Position numbers and translations under genes: made by a program. DNA of 64,000 bases. Origin: Heterodera schachtii (taxonomy: Eukaryota > Nematoda > Chromadorea > Rhabditida > Heteroderidae). Of this stretch, positions 48,101-60,031 are shown one piece after another. The stretch lies in assembly GCA_023374025.1 (NCBI GenBank), contig SIJG01000018.1, positions 403,947 through 467,946 of the forward strand, in the 5' to 3' direction. Each line of letters starts with the position of its first letter. Positions within the stretch are counted from its first letter, which is position 1. The notes under the pieces are model-generated. The model did no database searches. It saw only the letters and a list, made by a program, of their open reading frames with translations, and was not told the origin of the DNA.

Positions 48101-48842
48101 AGACAAAAGGGGGAGTCAGAAGTGATTTTTCATTTTCTTAAAATATGTCGGGAAATGTTTTCTCGGCACTTTCCAAATAATTCCCCCTTTTTTCTCTTTT
48201 GCTCCGATTGTTCTTCTCTTTCTTCTTCGTTCCTTTCTTTTGTTGGTGACCCTTTTGCCTTTTCTTTTTCCTCGACAATTAATTTCCCTTTCCCTTCTCT
48301 TTTATTACGCAATTGTCCTCCTTTTTCTTTTTTGTCCTAAATTTCCTTTTTTCATTCATTGACTGACATAGTTTAAATAAAGAAAAAACGAAGGAAGGCC
48401 AAGAAAAGACAATGGAAGGAAAAGAAATTAAATGGGAGGGAGGGAACTAAAAAAGGAGCGGCAGAAAGAGGGGGTAGGAGAAAGTGAAATGATTGGGAGG
48501 CGAGGGGGGAAGAGTGATTGGGGAGAAAATGAAGTGATTGGGAGAGAGTGAAGTGATTGGGGAGAGGGAGGGGAGTGGAGAGTGATTGGGTCGAAAGTGA
48601 AGTGATTGGGCGGGGGGGGGCAGCGACTGCTGGGCCATTACGCTTGCCACTCGGTCCGTTCGTTGTCCTCCCCTTGCAAGTTGCAACTTGCCAGTCGATC
48701 TTTGGGCAGGTTCTTCTCCCTTTTGGGCGTCCCTCCCCCTTTTGTGTCCCCTCCCTTTCCCTTGGGCATTCACTTCGCCCCCTCCTTCCGTCCCCCCCCC
48801 CCCTTTCTGTCCCCCATTTCGTTCTTCCGCCGTCCTTTTCAA
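48101..48842. other. intergenic region with a tandem repeat
   Basis: Pyrimidine-rich then purine-rich sequence upstream of the Reeler-ShKT gene; itself non-coding as far as can be seen apart from the repeat listed separately. Confidence 0.5.
48477..48612. repeat. imperfect tandem repeat of GTGAAGTGATTGGG-type units
   Basis: About six copies of an 18-25 bp unit containing AGTGATTGGG, separated by variable G/A-rich spacers. Minisatellite. Confidence 0.75.
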
Positions 48843-50459
48843 ATGTCTCTTCTGTCCCTTCTTGCGCTCTTCGCCGTTTCCTTCGACTTTTGTTTCGCTT
48901 GGCCTGATGGTGCCCCGTGTCTGCGCACTGTTTACGACTCTATGAACCCTCTGGAGGCTGTCGAACACCAAGGCGGACTCCAACTTTCGGTAACAATGCC
49001 AAACCCTCCCTCCGCCCTCTCCCCCTCCCCACGTCCGTCCTTTTCCCCCTCCCTCTCGACTTTCAGGAGCCACCCTTCTCTATCGAAGTGGACTCACAGT
49101 GTTACACAGCGGGACGGCCTCTCTCTCGTGGGTTCATCGCGAAATGCGGGCCATCGTACTCATTTTTTAGTGACTCTGCGTGGAAACGGGTCCACCGAAT
49201 TCAAAGGGTTCGCCATGCAATCGTTGGTATTTGACGGCACAAGAGTTGGCACGAAAAGGTTGAACATTGTGCAAAGGATGAATCTCGTGTAAAATTTGGA
49301 TTTCAGAACGGGACAGTTTTTGCGGATGGATGGTGAGAAAAGGAAAAAAGGGGGGGGGGGGAATGGGAGGGACAACGGCTTAAAAGTGGCGGCAAATATT
49401 GCTTCTCACAACCAGACAATGGCTCGTGGCAGTTCCAATGCTTCCGAATTCGCGATTCGATCACTCACAGCCACGACGACAAAAAGGGACGCATCACTTT
49501 GTGGTCGGACTCAAAGGGAATCTGCTGACATTCCGAAATCATTAAAAGCATTTTGAATTTTTGACTTTGTCGGGGTTGGATCAGCAGATTGTTTTGGCTG
49601 TGCCAAATTCGCTTTTTTCCCTTTGATCAATTTTTTTGTTTTCGAAGGTGGCGCGGAGATTACACCGGCGAAACCGTCCAATTTGTGTTCGTTTCTCTTT
49701 TAAATTAATTATATTATTTTTTCATTTCTGTCCCCGACTAATTTCAGTGCCACCGTTGTGCAAAATCTTAAAAGATTTTGGGTGAGGTCCATTGTTTCCG
49801 TAAGTTTGGTGTGCTTTTGTTCTGTTTCCATTGCCATGCCCAGGTGCCGATTCCGTCCTGTTCAATGCGTTCGTCTTTCGGCGTTTGGAACAAAGAGACG
49901 CCGACGGTGCCGCCGCCAACGGACACTTTCAAAAAGGAGACTTTTGAGGCAATTAATCCCCGAAAAATAAGTTAATGATCGGCCGCTTCAGTTGTTTAAC
50001 CCCGGCTCGGCTGCTCAGCTAATCAGCGAAATCAGTGCCCTTCCATCAGAGGGGCGCCCCCGGGTAAATTTTAATTGCGTTTTTTTCCCTATTAAAGTGC
50101 CGTTCTCCCCAAGAATTTCTTCCCTCAGCAGCCCACTCCACAGCCCCAACCCAATCCGACCTTCTTTCGAGCTACCGTAAGAATACAATTACTGTTTTGC
50201 GAAATCCTAAGGCTTTTTCTCAGGAACCGACGCCTTTTGTTGTTGCCACGACGCCTTCCTTTTTCCGGCCCAATCAGCAATTCCAGCGATTTGGCCAAAA
50301 TTCTGGTGATTTGGGAATGATCACTGCATTTCACTGATCAAATGATGTTCAGCTTGCCGTGACGCGACTTCGACTCGCCATTGCTTACAATGGGTCCAAT
50401 TTTGTCCGACAAATCCGTGGATGGGCCAATTCTGCAAAGCGACTTGTCGGATGTGCTGA
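48843..50459 (+). CDS. secreted Reeler-domain protein with C-terminal ShKT domain
   Basis: Signal peptide MSLLSLLALFAVSFDFCFA at the ATG of 48843. Exons 48843-48989, 49067-49127, 49171-49258, 49307-49332, 49416-49503, 49648-49686, 49748-49799, 49844 onward, then less certain segments near 50000-50055 and 50128-50305, and a last exon 50353-50459. A Reeler fold is indicated by CYTAGRPLSLTLRGNG, FKGFAMQS, a WQFQC segment with THSHDDKKGRITLW, and the closing ETVQFVATVVQNLKRFW. A Pro/Gln/Thr-rich linker follows. The last exon encodes a six-cysteine ShKT domain: C-x7-C-x2-W-x3-C-x8-C-x3-C-x2-C with stop directly after the last cysteine. Likely secreted; role unknown. Middle linker exons are tentative. 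Confidence 0.72.
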
Positions 50460-51034
50460 CCGGCGATGTGTCTGAAGGGTGCCCGGTCGTTGCTAATGGT
50501 CGACACGACGACCGATTTGAAAATGAACGGACCATTTTTTTGCCATAGAACGACTCGGAATTTGCTTACGAATTTCTATCTCATTTTAAATTATGAAAAT
50601 ATTGGCAAAATATTAATTAACGGAATGAATGTTTGTGAAAATGAGCAGCGAATTGGAGAAAATCTTCCGGAACTGAATCATTTTGAACAATTAGTCGAGT
50701 CCTTTTAAATGAACCGCCCATTATGAGTCTCTGACTCTCTCTCTCCCCCTAACCTTCAGTCAGGGGTGTTATCGCCAAAACCTAAAAACCCGGCAAACCA
50801 GTTGAAATACCCGGCAAAAATTTTCAAAAACCCGGCAAAAACCCGGCAATTTTTTTAGGTCAATTGTTCACTGTAAAAAACGTCAAAAACATTTAAACAA
50901 TATATTTATCACCACTTTTCACCTGTTTGAGCAAGTTTGGCAATGAAAGAAAATAATTGTGAACATTTAGTCACGAAATTTTTGAATCGAATTTGATTGA
51001 AATAAGAGAAATTCAACAAAGGTATGAGGGTTGC

Positions 51035-51170
51035 CAGATGTGAGGCTTTAGCCTCATTTTGTGGTTTTTTGATAGGTCAATGAGGCTAAATTTTTAAAAT
51101 GAGGCTTTGAGGCTTTTTGTGGTTTTTTGAGAAATTTTGAGGTTTTTTTGTGGTTTTTTGAGAAAATCGT
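51035..51170. repeat. degenerate repeats of GAGGCTTT and GTGGTTTTTTGAG
   Basis: TGAGGCTTT-like and TGTGGTTTTTTGA-like words recur several times within 135 bp, and TGAGGCTTTTGG appears again near 51553. Ends near 51026 (AGGGTTGCCAGA) and 51573 (its imperfect reverse complement) suggest an old degraded element. Confidence 0.5.
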
Positions 51171-51591
51171 CAGAATTTGTTAAATTTATGATTAATTTTG
51201 ATAAATTGGCATATTGACAATCATTTAATAATTTGGGTTTTTAAAAGAGCGTCAAAACGAACTTCTCACATAAATTTTCCAAAAATTTTTGTTAACTTTT
51301 TCATAAAATACTACAAAATTTTTTCAATGAAAATCTGCTAAAAATATGGTCAAAATTCTTAAATTTTCACCCGGCAGCACCTATCGGCACCGCCGGCCCC
51401 CCTGTTCCCCAAGTTTTTTGGAAAAAACGTCGCAAAAAAATTAACTTAGATTTTCATGCTTTTTGTTAGAATTTCACAAAATGCTTATTTGTAATATTTG
51501 CATTTAAACGTATTTTGAAAAATTTGTAAAAATGAGGTATTTTGACCCAAAATGAGGCTTTTGGAAATTTTAATCTGGGAGCCCTGGATGT

Positions 51592-51976
51592 CGGTGGGGG
51601 TCGACTGGGCGCCGGCCAACTGGGCGCCAGCCTGGTTTTTGGAGCATAACTCTTTTCCTTGTTGTCTGAATTGAATAAATTTAAGAGCATTCGATAGTCC
51701 TATGTATTCTCTATTAGCAAGCAAAAAATCGAAAAATTTCATTAGGTTTCAGAAAAGTTATGGCCAAAAATTTTCGGAAAACCCAGTTTGTCTAGTTTTT
51801 TTGGCCATAACTTTTCTGAAACTTAATGAAATTTTTCGATTTTTTGCATTCTAATAGAGAATACATAGGGCTATCGAATGCTCTTAAATTTATTCAATTC
51901 GGACAACTATGAAAAGAGTTATGCTATAAAAACCGGGCTGGCGCCCAGTTGGCTGGCGCCCAGTCGACCCGGTCCG
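51592..51976. mobile_element. 385-bp foldback element with 8-bp target duplication CTGGATGT
   Basis: Ends read CGGTGGGGGTCGACTGGGCG and, inverted, CGGACCGGGTCGACTGGGCG (three mismatches). The arms pair almost across the whole element, including GAGCATTCGATAG and TTATGGCCAAAAA and their complements. CTGGATGT flanks it at 51584-51591 and 51977-51984. No coding capacity. Confidence 0.82.
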
Positions 51977-52189
51977 CTGGATGTAACATTGGAAATGAAA
52001 TCAAAAATAGATTTTTGCGACATTCTGCTAAGCTAGAGACTAGAGACCGAATAAAATAAACCTGAATAATGAACGTTAGCTATAGTTGGCTCTTAATTTT
52101 GGTGAAATGTTTAATAAAATTCAAATAAATGCTTCATGGCGAAAATAAAAAAATGTAATTTTTAATGGAAAAATTACAATTTTTTAACA

Positions 52190-55100
52190 GTTTTAAGCGC
52201 AATTTGATATTTTAGAACATAAAGTTTTAAAATCTTTATGAATTTTTGTCAAAAAATATATTTTCCTGTCAAGCGGATTGGCAATGCTCCCCCATTTTCG
52301 GATGAAGGCCAAAAAAAAATTTTTTTTTTTTAATGTAAAATACCAAAGCATTTGCACCGGCCACTTGGGCTGCGTCCGTCAGAAAGTCGGCGGCCAGCTT
52401 AAAATTGTTGGCAAAACAATACTCCACCGCAATGTACAACAACGGCTCGAAATGGCCTTCGAGAATTCGGGAGGCCTAAAAAAATTCAAAAAAAAATTTT
52501 TTTTTTTCAAAAAAACACCCTCACCCTCAAGTAACAGTTCATCGCCTGCTCGTGCTCCTCCATGTAGAACAGCGCGTGCCCGTAGGCCAACCAACCCTCG
52601 CCAAAGCCGGAATTCATCATGGTGCACTTGTCTAAACAAAATTGGAACCATGAAACGGTTAAATATGCCAAAAAAAATTTTTTTTTTTTTTGAAAATTCA
52701 AAAAAAGAGACTTGAAAACGCACTCAAAAATTTCTTGGCCGTTGTGTATTGGCCCGTGGCGTAATAGTAGCAGCCGACAGTGTACCAAGTGGCCTCCCGT
52801 TCGGGCTGCAACTTGACCATCCGATGGCCAAGCAGGTACAGCTCGCTGACCAAGTTCAGATGGACCAGGCAAGCAACATGGACGAGAAAGCATTTCTAAA
52901 ATGGAGGTTAAAATGATAAAGAACTCGCGTATTTTATCGAAATTCACCGGACTCAAAAATTTTTGGCTCATTTTTTAAATTAAATTTTTGGTCTAAAAAA
53001 ATTCATGGGTTCCTCCTACCGTTGTAGTAGCCGAACTCGTGCATGATAGCCTCCGTGATTTTGTACGCCTCATGCACAAATCCGCGCGCGTACAGCCGAT
53101 AGGCGTTGGCCGACTGGACGGACAAATCGTTGGCCAACAGTTGGCCAATGGGCGAAGAAGTGACGCACGAGGCGGACGAGGAGGGCAACGGGGCGGACGA
53201 CGACTCATTCTGAAACATGGACAATAGTCGAACTGCTTGAAATTGTGTGAGACATTTTTGTTATTATTAGACCGAGAATTTTTAAAAAATCTATATCGGC
53301 ATTGGCACCAGGTCGGGATAGGATTACCGGGATTGAATCCCAGTTTGCCGAGTTTTGAAGCCCGGTCCCGGGATGAAATCCTGATTTTGTCGAGATCCCG
53401 TCCCGTCCGGGCTCTATTTATACTGGAAAATAGTCGTGAAATATCCATAAAATGGTAAAATTCAATGCAATTGAACATTGAGGTCGTAGATTTCGAGCAG
53501 ATGCGCAATGACCCGCGCACCGGAGCTGTTTTGGCCCGACTTTTGCTGGTTGTACTGGCTGCCGATGATGGCACGCAACTCGCGGGCGGTGATCAGACGC
53601 GAGTCCACCGCCAAATGGATGGCCTCGGAACAGAAGGGATTCGTCGTCAGACAATGCCTTGAAGTAGGTTTTTAAAAAATTTTTTTTTAATTTAAAAAAA
53701 AATTGACTCCAAATTTTAGGCCTCCTTCGCCCATTCCTGGTGACAGACTTAATGCATTTTGGCTCGAATTTCCTATCAAAAATTCTTCGAAAAAAACAAA
53801 GGGATTCTAAACCATAATATGACAACCCCGAGTTTTTTTTTTCTACTGTGGTACCCCCCCCCCCCAAAAAAAACGAAAAAAAATTCTATGATGTCCTTAG
53901 AAGGTCAGAATTTGTTACATTTTGCCAAAAAAATTGAAAAAATTACTTTAAACAGCCGGCAGCTGCGGGCCTGTTCTGCACCATCAAATACGTTTTGGCC
54001 AACAGCAATAGCATTCGACTTTCGTATTTCTTTTCACGTAACAATGTGTCCAACTGTTGGCGAATGCCGGGCTCCCGGACCGCGTCATTTTCGGCACAAA
54101 TGTAGGTGGCGCTGTCCGGTTGAATGAACGGCACGTCGTCCCAATGGCACTGGAATGGCAAAAAAAAATTTTTTTTTTTTTTTTGTACTTGGTTTATATG
54201 TATTTTTTTTTTAATTTGCAAAAAAGCTTGCGTTTATTGGGTATAAATTTGGTACCAATGACCTGCAAAAATGCGATTTAACCTATTAAGACATCGATTC
54301 AGCTCTTTTTCCTCATTTGGCCTCCATCGCTGAAGGTAAAACATAGCCAAAAACCCGATTTTTGAGGCCCCTTAATTTTTTGACTTTTTCCAATGGGGGC
54401 ATTATTCGAAAATTTACGATAGAAATTGACCATGCCTCTCTATCCAATGGTTTACGTATTTACACACATTTTCCGACTTACAGTTCGGTTGGTTCCCTTG
54501 AAAGAAAAAAAAATTTTTTTTTTTTTTTGCTAAAATCTAAAATTTTTCAATAAAATTTGGCTAGACGCTTAAATTCCGCTCCCCCACACGTGGTCAACAG
54601 TTTTAGGCATATTATATACAATTTTTTTCCAAAAAATCGTAGGAAAACCGGGAAAATGTTACTCTAACAAAGACATTGATAGTGTCTAAATTTTATTGCT
54701 GCAAAATGAAAATGCCAAACCAAATAGCCGACGGGCAGTGCAATGATTTCCGAGTACAACTCGCGATGGAACAGCGCGTTGATGTGGAAAAAGGCGAACA
54801 CCAAATGCTTGGGGAACAGGTCATGCCGTTCAATTAATGTGATGATTGTCTGCCAAAATTGGGCCGCCGTAAGTATCTAAAAAAGCACGAGAATGGCGAC
54901 ATTGTCAGGATTAGGCATTTAATTGGGAATGGATGGAAATGGGCCGGCATTTTCAGGCACAAGAAATTTTAATTCATCCGTCGTAAAAAAAATTTTCTGC
55001 AATTTATAAAACCAATTTTTGCCTATAAATAACAAATTTGGATGGTTTTTGGTCGCAGGCCGGCATTTCAAATCCCTAAAAGTTTAATTTATCCGGGGAA

Positions 55101-55640
55101 AAAAGCATTTTATCCAATTTATTAAAACAAATTTTTGGCCAAAACAAATTTTGATGGTTTTCGGTCGTAGGCCGGCATTTCCAGGCCCTAAAAGTTTAAG
55201 TAAATCGGGAAAAAAGGCAGTTTAAACCCAATTTTGGCCAAAAAAATGACAAATTTTGCGGATTTTTGTTCAATTTTTGAAATTTGAGGCACAGCGACTG
55301 ATTGATGTTGCCGAGAATGAGGGAATTTGTTGATAAATCGGAAAATTCTCAATTACAAAAGCCCTCTTCCTCCGCTTATATCTAACGGACCGACAAATAA
55401 TGCGCAATGTCCGGCAACCGTTCGTTCAGTGTCCGTCCGATGCTCAATGCCAACAATTTTTCGGCCCAAAATGCGGCCGTCTGACAGTCACCGCTTTGCA
55501 AATGCTCGTCGCACAGAATGCGCAACTCGTGCCGGTCCAACAGCAACTGTTCGCCGTGGTCGCCCTCCTCCGTGCCGTCATCATCCATTGGCACCTGTAC
55601 AATTTGTACACCCCCAAAATGCATGTGCATGCCAAAAAAG
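52190..55640 (-). CDS. cdc16: CDC16/APC6 (anaphase-promoting complex TPR subunit), truncated copy A
   Basis: TPR subunit of the anaphase-promoting complex. Minus-strand exon segments: about 55590-55390 (N-terminal, [15 protein letters not shown]), about 54870-54725, about 54150-53950 ([19 protein letters not shown]), 53660-53465 ([20 protein letters not shown]), about 53212-53025, about 52880-52725 ([20 protein letters not shown]), 52631-52525 ([18 protein letters not shown]) and 52475-52344 ([20 protein letters not shown]). The last four segments match the central CDC16 TPRs in order and spacing. The chain stops at a splice donor at 52343, and the remaining C-terminal TPRs are not found before the next gene. 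Either an expressed shortened form with a distant exon or a pseudogene. Confidence 0.7.
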
Positions 55641-55879
55641 GGAAAAAATTACGGGTTTTGGCGTTGAACATTTCATTTGTGGTCCAAATTTGGAGGAGGA
55701 AGACGGTGAGGAACACGAAGAGGAAGTCATTCTTGAAATCATGCACTCGAAATTTGCTATTTGGCAGCGAATTAAAATGCGAGTCAAACAGTGATTTTAA
55801 TAAATAAAAATGGGTATATTGTTTTCGAGTAGGTATTGTATTGTATGTGTGTATGACTTCGCTTTTGGCAATTTTTGAA

Positions 55880-58800
55880 GAAAAAAAAAATTAAAAATGC
55901 AAATGTCAGAAGCCATGTTTATTTTTTAGGCACAAAGCATCAAAAAACCAAAACAAAAACATTCCACATCAAAGAACAGTCCACGAATTTTTTTCTTCCG
56001 GCCAGTCGGGTTCTGTCAAAGGCCTCGCTCTGTAAATGGAAAAACTGTTTAAAAACACAAAAATGAAATCCACTTAAGTGATCAAACAATTTACCATTGG
56101 CCGCCGCCGCCCTGTTGCTGTTCTGCCGGCGCGGGCAATGGAACACCATTTCCGTAGATATAACCTAAAAAGGGAAAAAGAAAAATGAAATGCCTAAAAT
56201 TGAAAAGAATGCAATCATGAAGAATGGGATTTCCTTTATTATTTTGCGATAAAAACATGAACCCCTGAGCTTTTCGGGGATGCTGATCACGAATATGATA
56301 TCCATTTCGACTAATTTAGAACACCGGACCCGAACTCGAACAAAACCGAAACTCATTTTTAACCAAAATCCAACTTTATTTGTCTAAAATTGAATTCAAT
56401 ACACGTAATGACCATGAATGCCTATTTTCTATTCATTCCATGCATTTGAATCGGTATTTATGTAAAAAATATTTTCCGGTATTTGTTCGAGTTTGGGTCC
56501 GGGATTCGAAATAGGTCTAAATGGATACCATATTCGTGATCAGCGCTCATGAAAAGCTCATAAAAAGTTAGTTGATACAGCTTTTCAAAGAAAATTTTAA
56601 AAATTAAAACTTTTGAGTTTTTTCGAGTCCATATTCGGAATAGGTCGGAATGAATGTTTAATTTTGCGAACCCGAAAAGCCCTAAAACAAGTTTTCGTGA
56701 CATTAAATTTAAATTAACTATATTAAAAAGTGAGTCCAACATCTAAAAAAGTGCTGTCCCATGATACCCTGAAGTCGTTCGATCATCTCGTCCTTCTGGC
56801 GTAACAGCCGGTCTTTTTGTTCCAGCTGGTTGTCTCTCTCCAAAACCGCATCGCGTAATTGCTCGATGATGGTACCGTTTTGCTGCAGCTGCACATTTCT
56901 TTGTGCCACAGTTGTTTCGAGCTCACGGATGCGTTCTTGGAAGCGAACATTCGCATTGGCCACATTCGAAAAGTGCTCCAAGGATCTCATGAGCGAGTCC
57001 TTAAAATTGTGTATTTAAACAACAAAGCATTCAAATAATAATAATAATATTATTTTGTAAATATTAAATTTTCATATTTTAATAAATCAAAAATAAAGAA
57101 ACCAGATCATGTTCGGCCTGTCTATCCGAACAAAACAAATCCGGATCAACCTCATCCTTGGGTTCAACTTTTCTGACACAAGACATTCTGTTTTTATAAT
57201 AACGTTATTTTCCAAAAAAAAAAAAAATTTTAACGAATTGGCTTTAAAAATGGCGTTTTGTTTATTCATTTTTACTTTGTTTTGAAACAAATCATTCCAC
57301 CCTATAAGAACTCTTGTGTCAGATGGCAATCGCCTAGATTAGGGTTGCTCCCCGTCCCCGAGCTCCCCGGTCCCCGACCCCGACATTTTTGGGCCTATTC
57401 CCCGCCCCGACCCCCGACATGTCGATCCCCAAGGTCCCCGGCCCCCGACTTTTTGCCCCCCGACTCCCCGACATAATTCGGGGAATGGGGGTCTGAGTGA
57501 AAAATTAGAGATGAAAATTGGATAAAGGAAAAAATTAAAAAATAAGCATAAATATATTTTTTAAAAGAATTTTGGGAACAAGCGGGGCGGAAGGCCGGCG
57601 GTGACGACAGGTGTTGCCGGAAAAAAATGAACATTTACGAGCATTTAAAAAGAAAAAAAATGATTTTTTGGGTTAAAATAAAATTTGGTCATTCCCCGAT
57701 CGGGGTCCCCGATCCCCGACAATTGAGCTCCTCCCCGCCCCGACATGTCGCCCCCCGAGGTCCCCGGCCCCCGACTTTTTGCCCCCCGAGGGCTCGGGGA
57801 GCAACCCTAGCCTAGATCATTGGACCCAAAATTTTTTCTTTAATTTTTATAACACCTATGTAGAGGTGTTTTGAGACACTGAGCACGAATCCGGCCTCCA
57901 TTTCGACCTATTTGTAACAACAGACCCGAACTCGAACAGAGTCGAAAATTAGAATTTTTTGTTAGAATTTGAGATCCGGGTTCGGAATTAGGCGAAATAG
58001 AAGTCGTATTCATGATCAGCGACATCATTAATAAAAAACATTTTCGGATAGTGAGTGACCAACCGATTGAAACGAAACAACATTTAAATTCACTTACGCG
58101 CTGTTGAGCGGCAGTCGGAGTGGGCATTTTCTGGAACAAATGCATTAAAATGACAAAAATGTTAACATTAGTGCTCGGTAACATTTTACAAAAGGAAAGA
58201 AAGCATGAAAATCCAATTCAAAGAACATAAATTTATCCATTTTAATGAAAAAAAAACAGTTTTGAGGTAGCCAAAAAAGGGAGTCCGCAAATGACATTTC
58301 AAAAAAATTACATGCCATCGCCTAACCCATCCTTCACCTCCTTGGCACGGCTGTGCTTCGTCTGTTGGCTGTGTGTGCCGTCGTCGTCCATCTGAAGGCA
58401 CTCGAGTGCCATGGCACGGTTGTCCGCCGTGGGCAGCGTGCCCTCCAACAAATCGTTCGCTTCCAAGCGATGCTGAAATGGAACCCAAATTGAGGGCGCA
58501 TTTTCAAAACATTGAAATGCAAAAGCAGCCCAAACTCACTCCACCAAACTGAGCGACCAAATGGCGAAGGCATGCAATTGCGTTGACCGGCACCGCGTTT
58601 TCGTCCTCCTCCGTGTTGAGCACAAACGCGACGTGTTGGTGACCGTCGACACTTCCGAAAAGGTCCTGTAGAAAAAATTGGTACATATATGGTTTATCCA
58701 CCCAAAAAAATTTTCAAAAATTTTTTTTCTTGAAATATCACTAAGAAATTTTTTATGAAAAATTCCTAGGTTTGAAAAAAATTTTCGGGGGGGGGGGGGA

Positions 58801-59904
58801 AACAACGGAGGGGGGATGAAGTGCACCCAAAATTCGGATCCGGTATTCGTCATCGGAATGTTATCATAATTAGTGAATGGGCGTAGTTAGTGGAAAGACT
58901 AACCCCTTGCCCAATGGATGCCATTTTTTGAAAGTAAAACCGTTGAAAAAATTTTCAAAAAATTTTTTCTTGAAATTTTTTCACTAAGAATTTTTTATGA
59001 AAAATTTTTTCGGGGGGGGGGGGGGAACGACGGGGGCGGGGGGAATGAAGTGCACCAAACAATTCGGATCCGGTATTTGACATCGGTAAAACAAATTTTA
59101 TCACGATTAGTGAATGGGCGTAGCCGGAGAGAGGCTAACCGCTGAGGGCTTATAGTCTTATTGGCTAGGCCTTTAAATCATTGAAATACACAAAATGAAA
59201 AAAAATTTGGTTTTAAAAATTTGTTGAAAATTAACCCCTTCGAAGCACAAGTTCAATTGCGGATTGGTGACAAGCGCAATTGGACCGACTGCTGACATCA
59301 ACGCATTCACAACAAGCGACGAATGACGACCAGTTCCGACGAGACGGTCAAGCACCTAAAAATCAAGAAAAATTACATGCCATCGCCTAACCCATCCTTC
59401 ACCTCCTTGGCACGGCTGTGTTTCATCTGTTGGTTGTGTATGTCGTCGTCGTCCATCTGAAGGCACTCGAGTGCCATGGCACGGTTGTCCGCCGTGGGCA
59501 GCGTGCCCTCCAACAAATCGTCCGGTTCCAAGCGATGCTGAAATGGAATCCAAATTGAGGGCGAATTTACAAAAACCATTGAAAACTCACCCCACCACAC
59601 TGAGCGACCAAACGGCGAAGGAATGAAATTGCGTTGACCGACACGGGCAGCTGCGCGGTTTTGCCCGACTCCTCCGTGTTGAGCACAAACGTGACGAGTT
59701 GGCGACCGCCGACACTTCCGAACACCTGCTGAAAAAATGCATAATAAACGATTTGTTCTCGCGGATGGCTTAAATAAAGCCGGGAAAAGCGTGGATTTAA
59801 CAATGCTTTTGCTTTACCTGAGCAATTTGCGGTGGAGACAATGGTCGTTTCAGTTGTCGCGTCGGTAGAGCCAAGGCATTGTCAAACTTAACAACGGCAC
59901 TCAT
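55880..59904 (-). CDS. probable gene with duplicated exons and coiled coil, unrecognised
   Basis: Minus-strand segments: 59904-59818 (ATG; ALPTRQLKRPLSPPQIAQ), about 59727-59590 (VFGSVGGRQLVTFVLNTEE), about 59540-59411 (LLEGTLPTADNRAMALECLQ), 59354-59238 (TGRHSSLVVNALMSAVGPIA), second versions of the two middle exons at about 58668-58540 and 58471-58352, a short segment at 58133-58100, a clear coiled-coil exon at about 57000-56755 (RELETTVAQRNVQLQQ) and short segments near 56150-56090 and 56030. The intron after LSRAKE-type ends (GTGAAGG...TTTTAG) joins the third and fourth segments in frame. No family recognised. Whether the distal segments belong to the same gene is unproven. Confidence 0.4.
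56255..56565. repeat. degraded foldback copy sharing the GCTGATCACGAAT core
   Basis: Left part reads GCTGATCACGAATATGATATCC and right part its near reverse complement (GGATACCATATTCGTGATCAGC), with ACCCGAACTCGAACA/TGTTCGAGTTTGGGT inside. Shares these with the 25.7 and 60.0 kb elements. Ends are eroded. Confidence 0.6.
57340..57809. mobile_element. 470-bp GC-rich foldback element with 8-bp target duplication GCCTAGAT
   Basis: Ends are TAGGGTTGCTCCCCG and its exact reverse complement CGGGGAGCAACCCTA. GCCTAGAT flanks at 57332-57339 and 57810-57817. Both sub-terminal zones are packed with CCCCGAC words (TCCCCGACCCCGAC, CCCCGGCCCCCGAC). TAGGG termini plus an 8-bp duplication fit hAT-type MITEs. 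It lies in a presumed intron of the unrecognised gene. Confidence 0.85.
57850..58040. repeat. degraded foldback copy
   Basis: ACTGAGCACGAATCCGGCCTCC at the left and an imperfect inverted GTCGTATTCATGATCAGC at the right, with GACCCGAACTCGAACA inside; same core as the 25.7-kb element. Confidence 0.5.
58710..59145. repeat. direct tandem duplication of about 210 bp with poly-G core
   Basis: The block around TTTTTATGAAAAATT...G12-14...ATGAAGTGCACC and GGATCCGGTATT...TAGTGAATGGGCGTAG occurs at about 58710-58915 and again at about 58945-59145 with many small differences. Lies between the two sets of duplicated exons. Confidence 0.75.
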
Positions 59905-60031
59905 CCTCAGATATCAGACGGTAACGGTGGTCAGCAAAGAATATGGACTCTAGGATTATTGGGAAAAGGAAAACAATTTGAAATTTATAACACAACAAAA
60001 AGTTTAAATGTCGAATTCGACAGCGTTATCG

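Larger units (their letters stand above)
50460..52190. other. repeat-rich region, no supported gene
   Basis: Contains a CCCGGCAAA repeat cluster (50795-50855), a GAGGCTTT/GTGGTTTTTTGAG repeat cluster (51035-51170), the GC-rich motif shared with 24.65 kb, and a foldback element. Short frames near 50460-50710 have no family features. The missing C-terminal exons of the neighbouring cdc16 copy were looked for here and not found. Confidence 0.65.

Noticed and set aside
50466..50708. Plus-strand frame after the Reeler-ShKT stop, suspected hAT transposase remnant
   Set aside because: No transposase motif (no HxxxD or dimerisation region) was visible; left as unassigned sequence.
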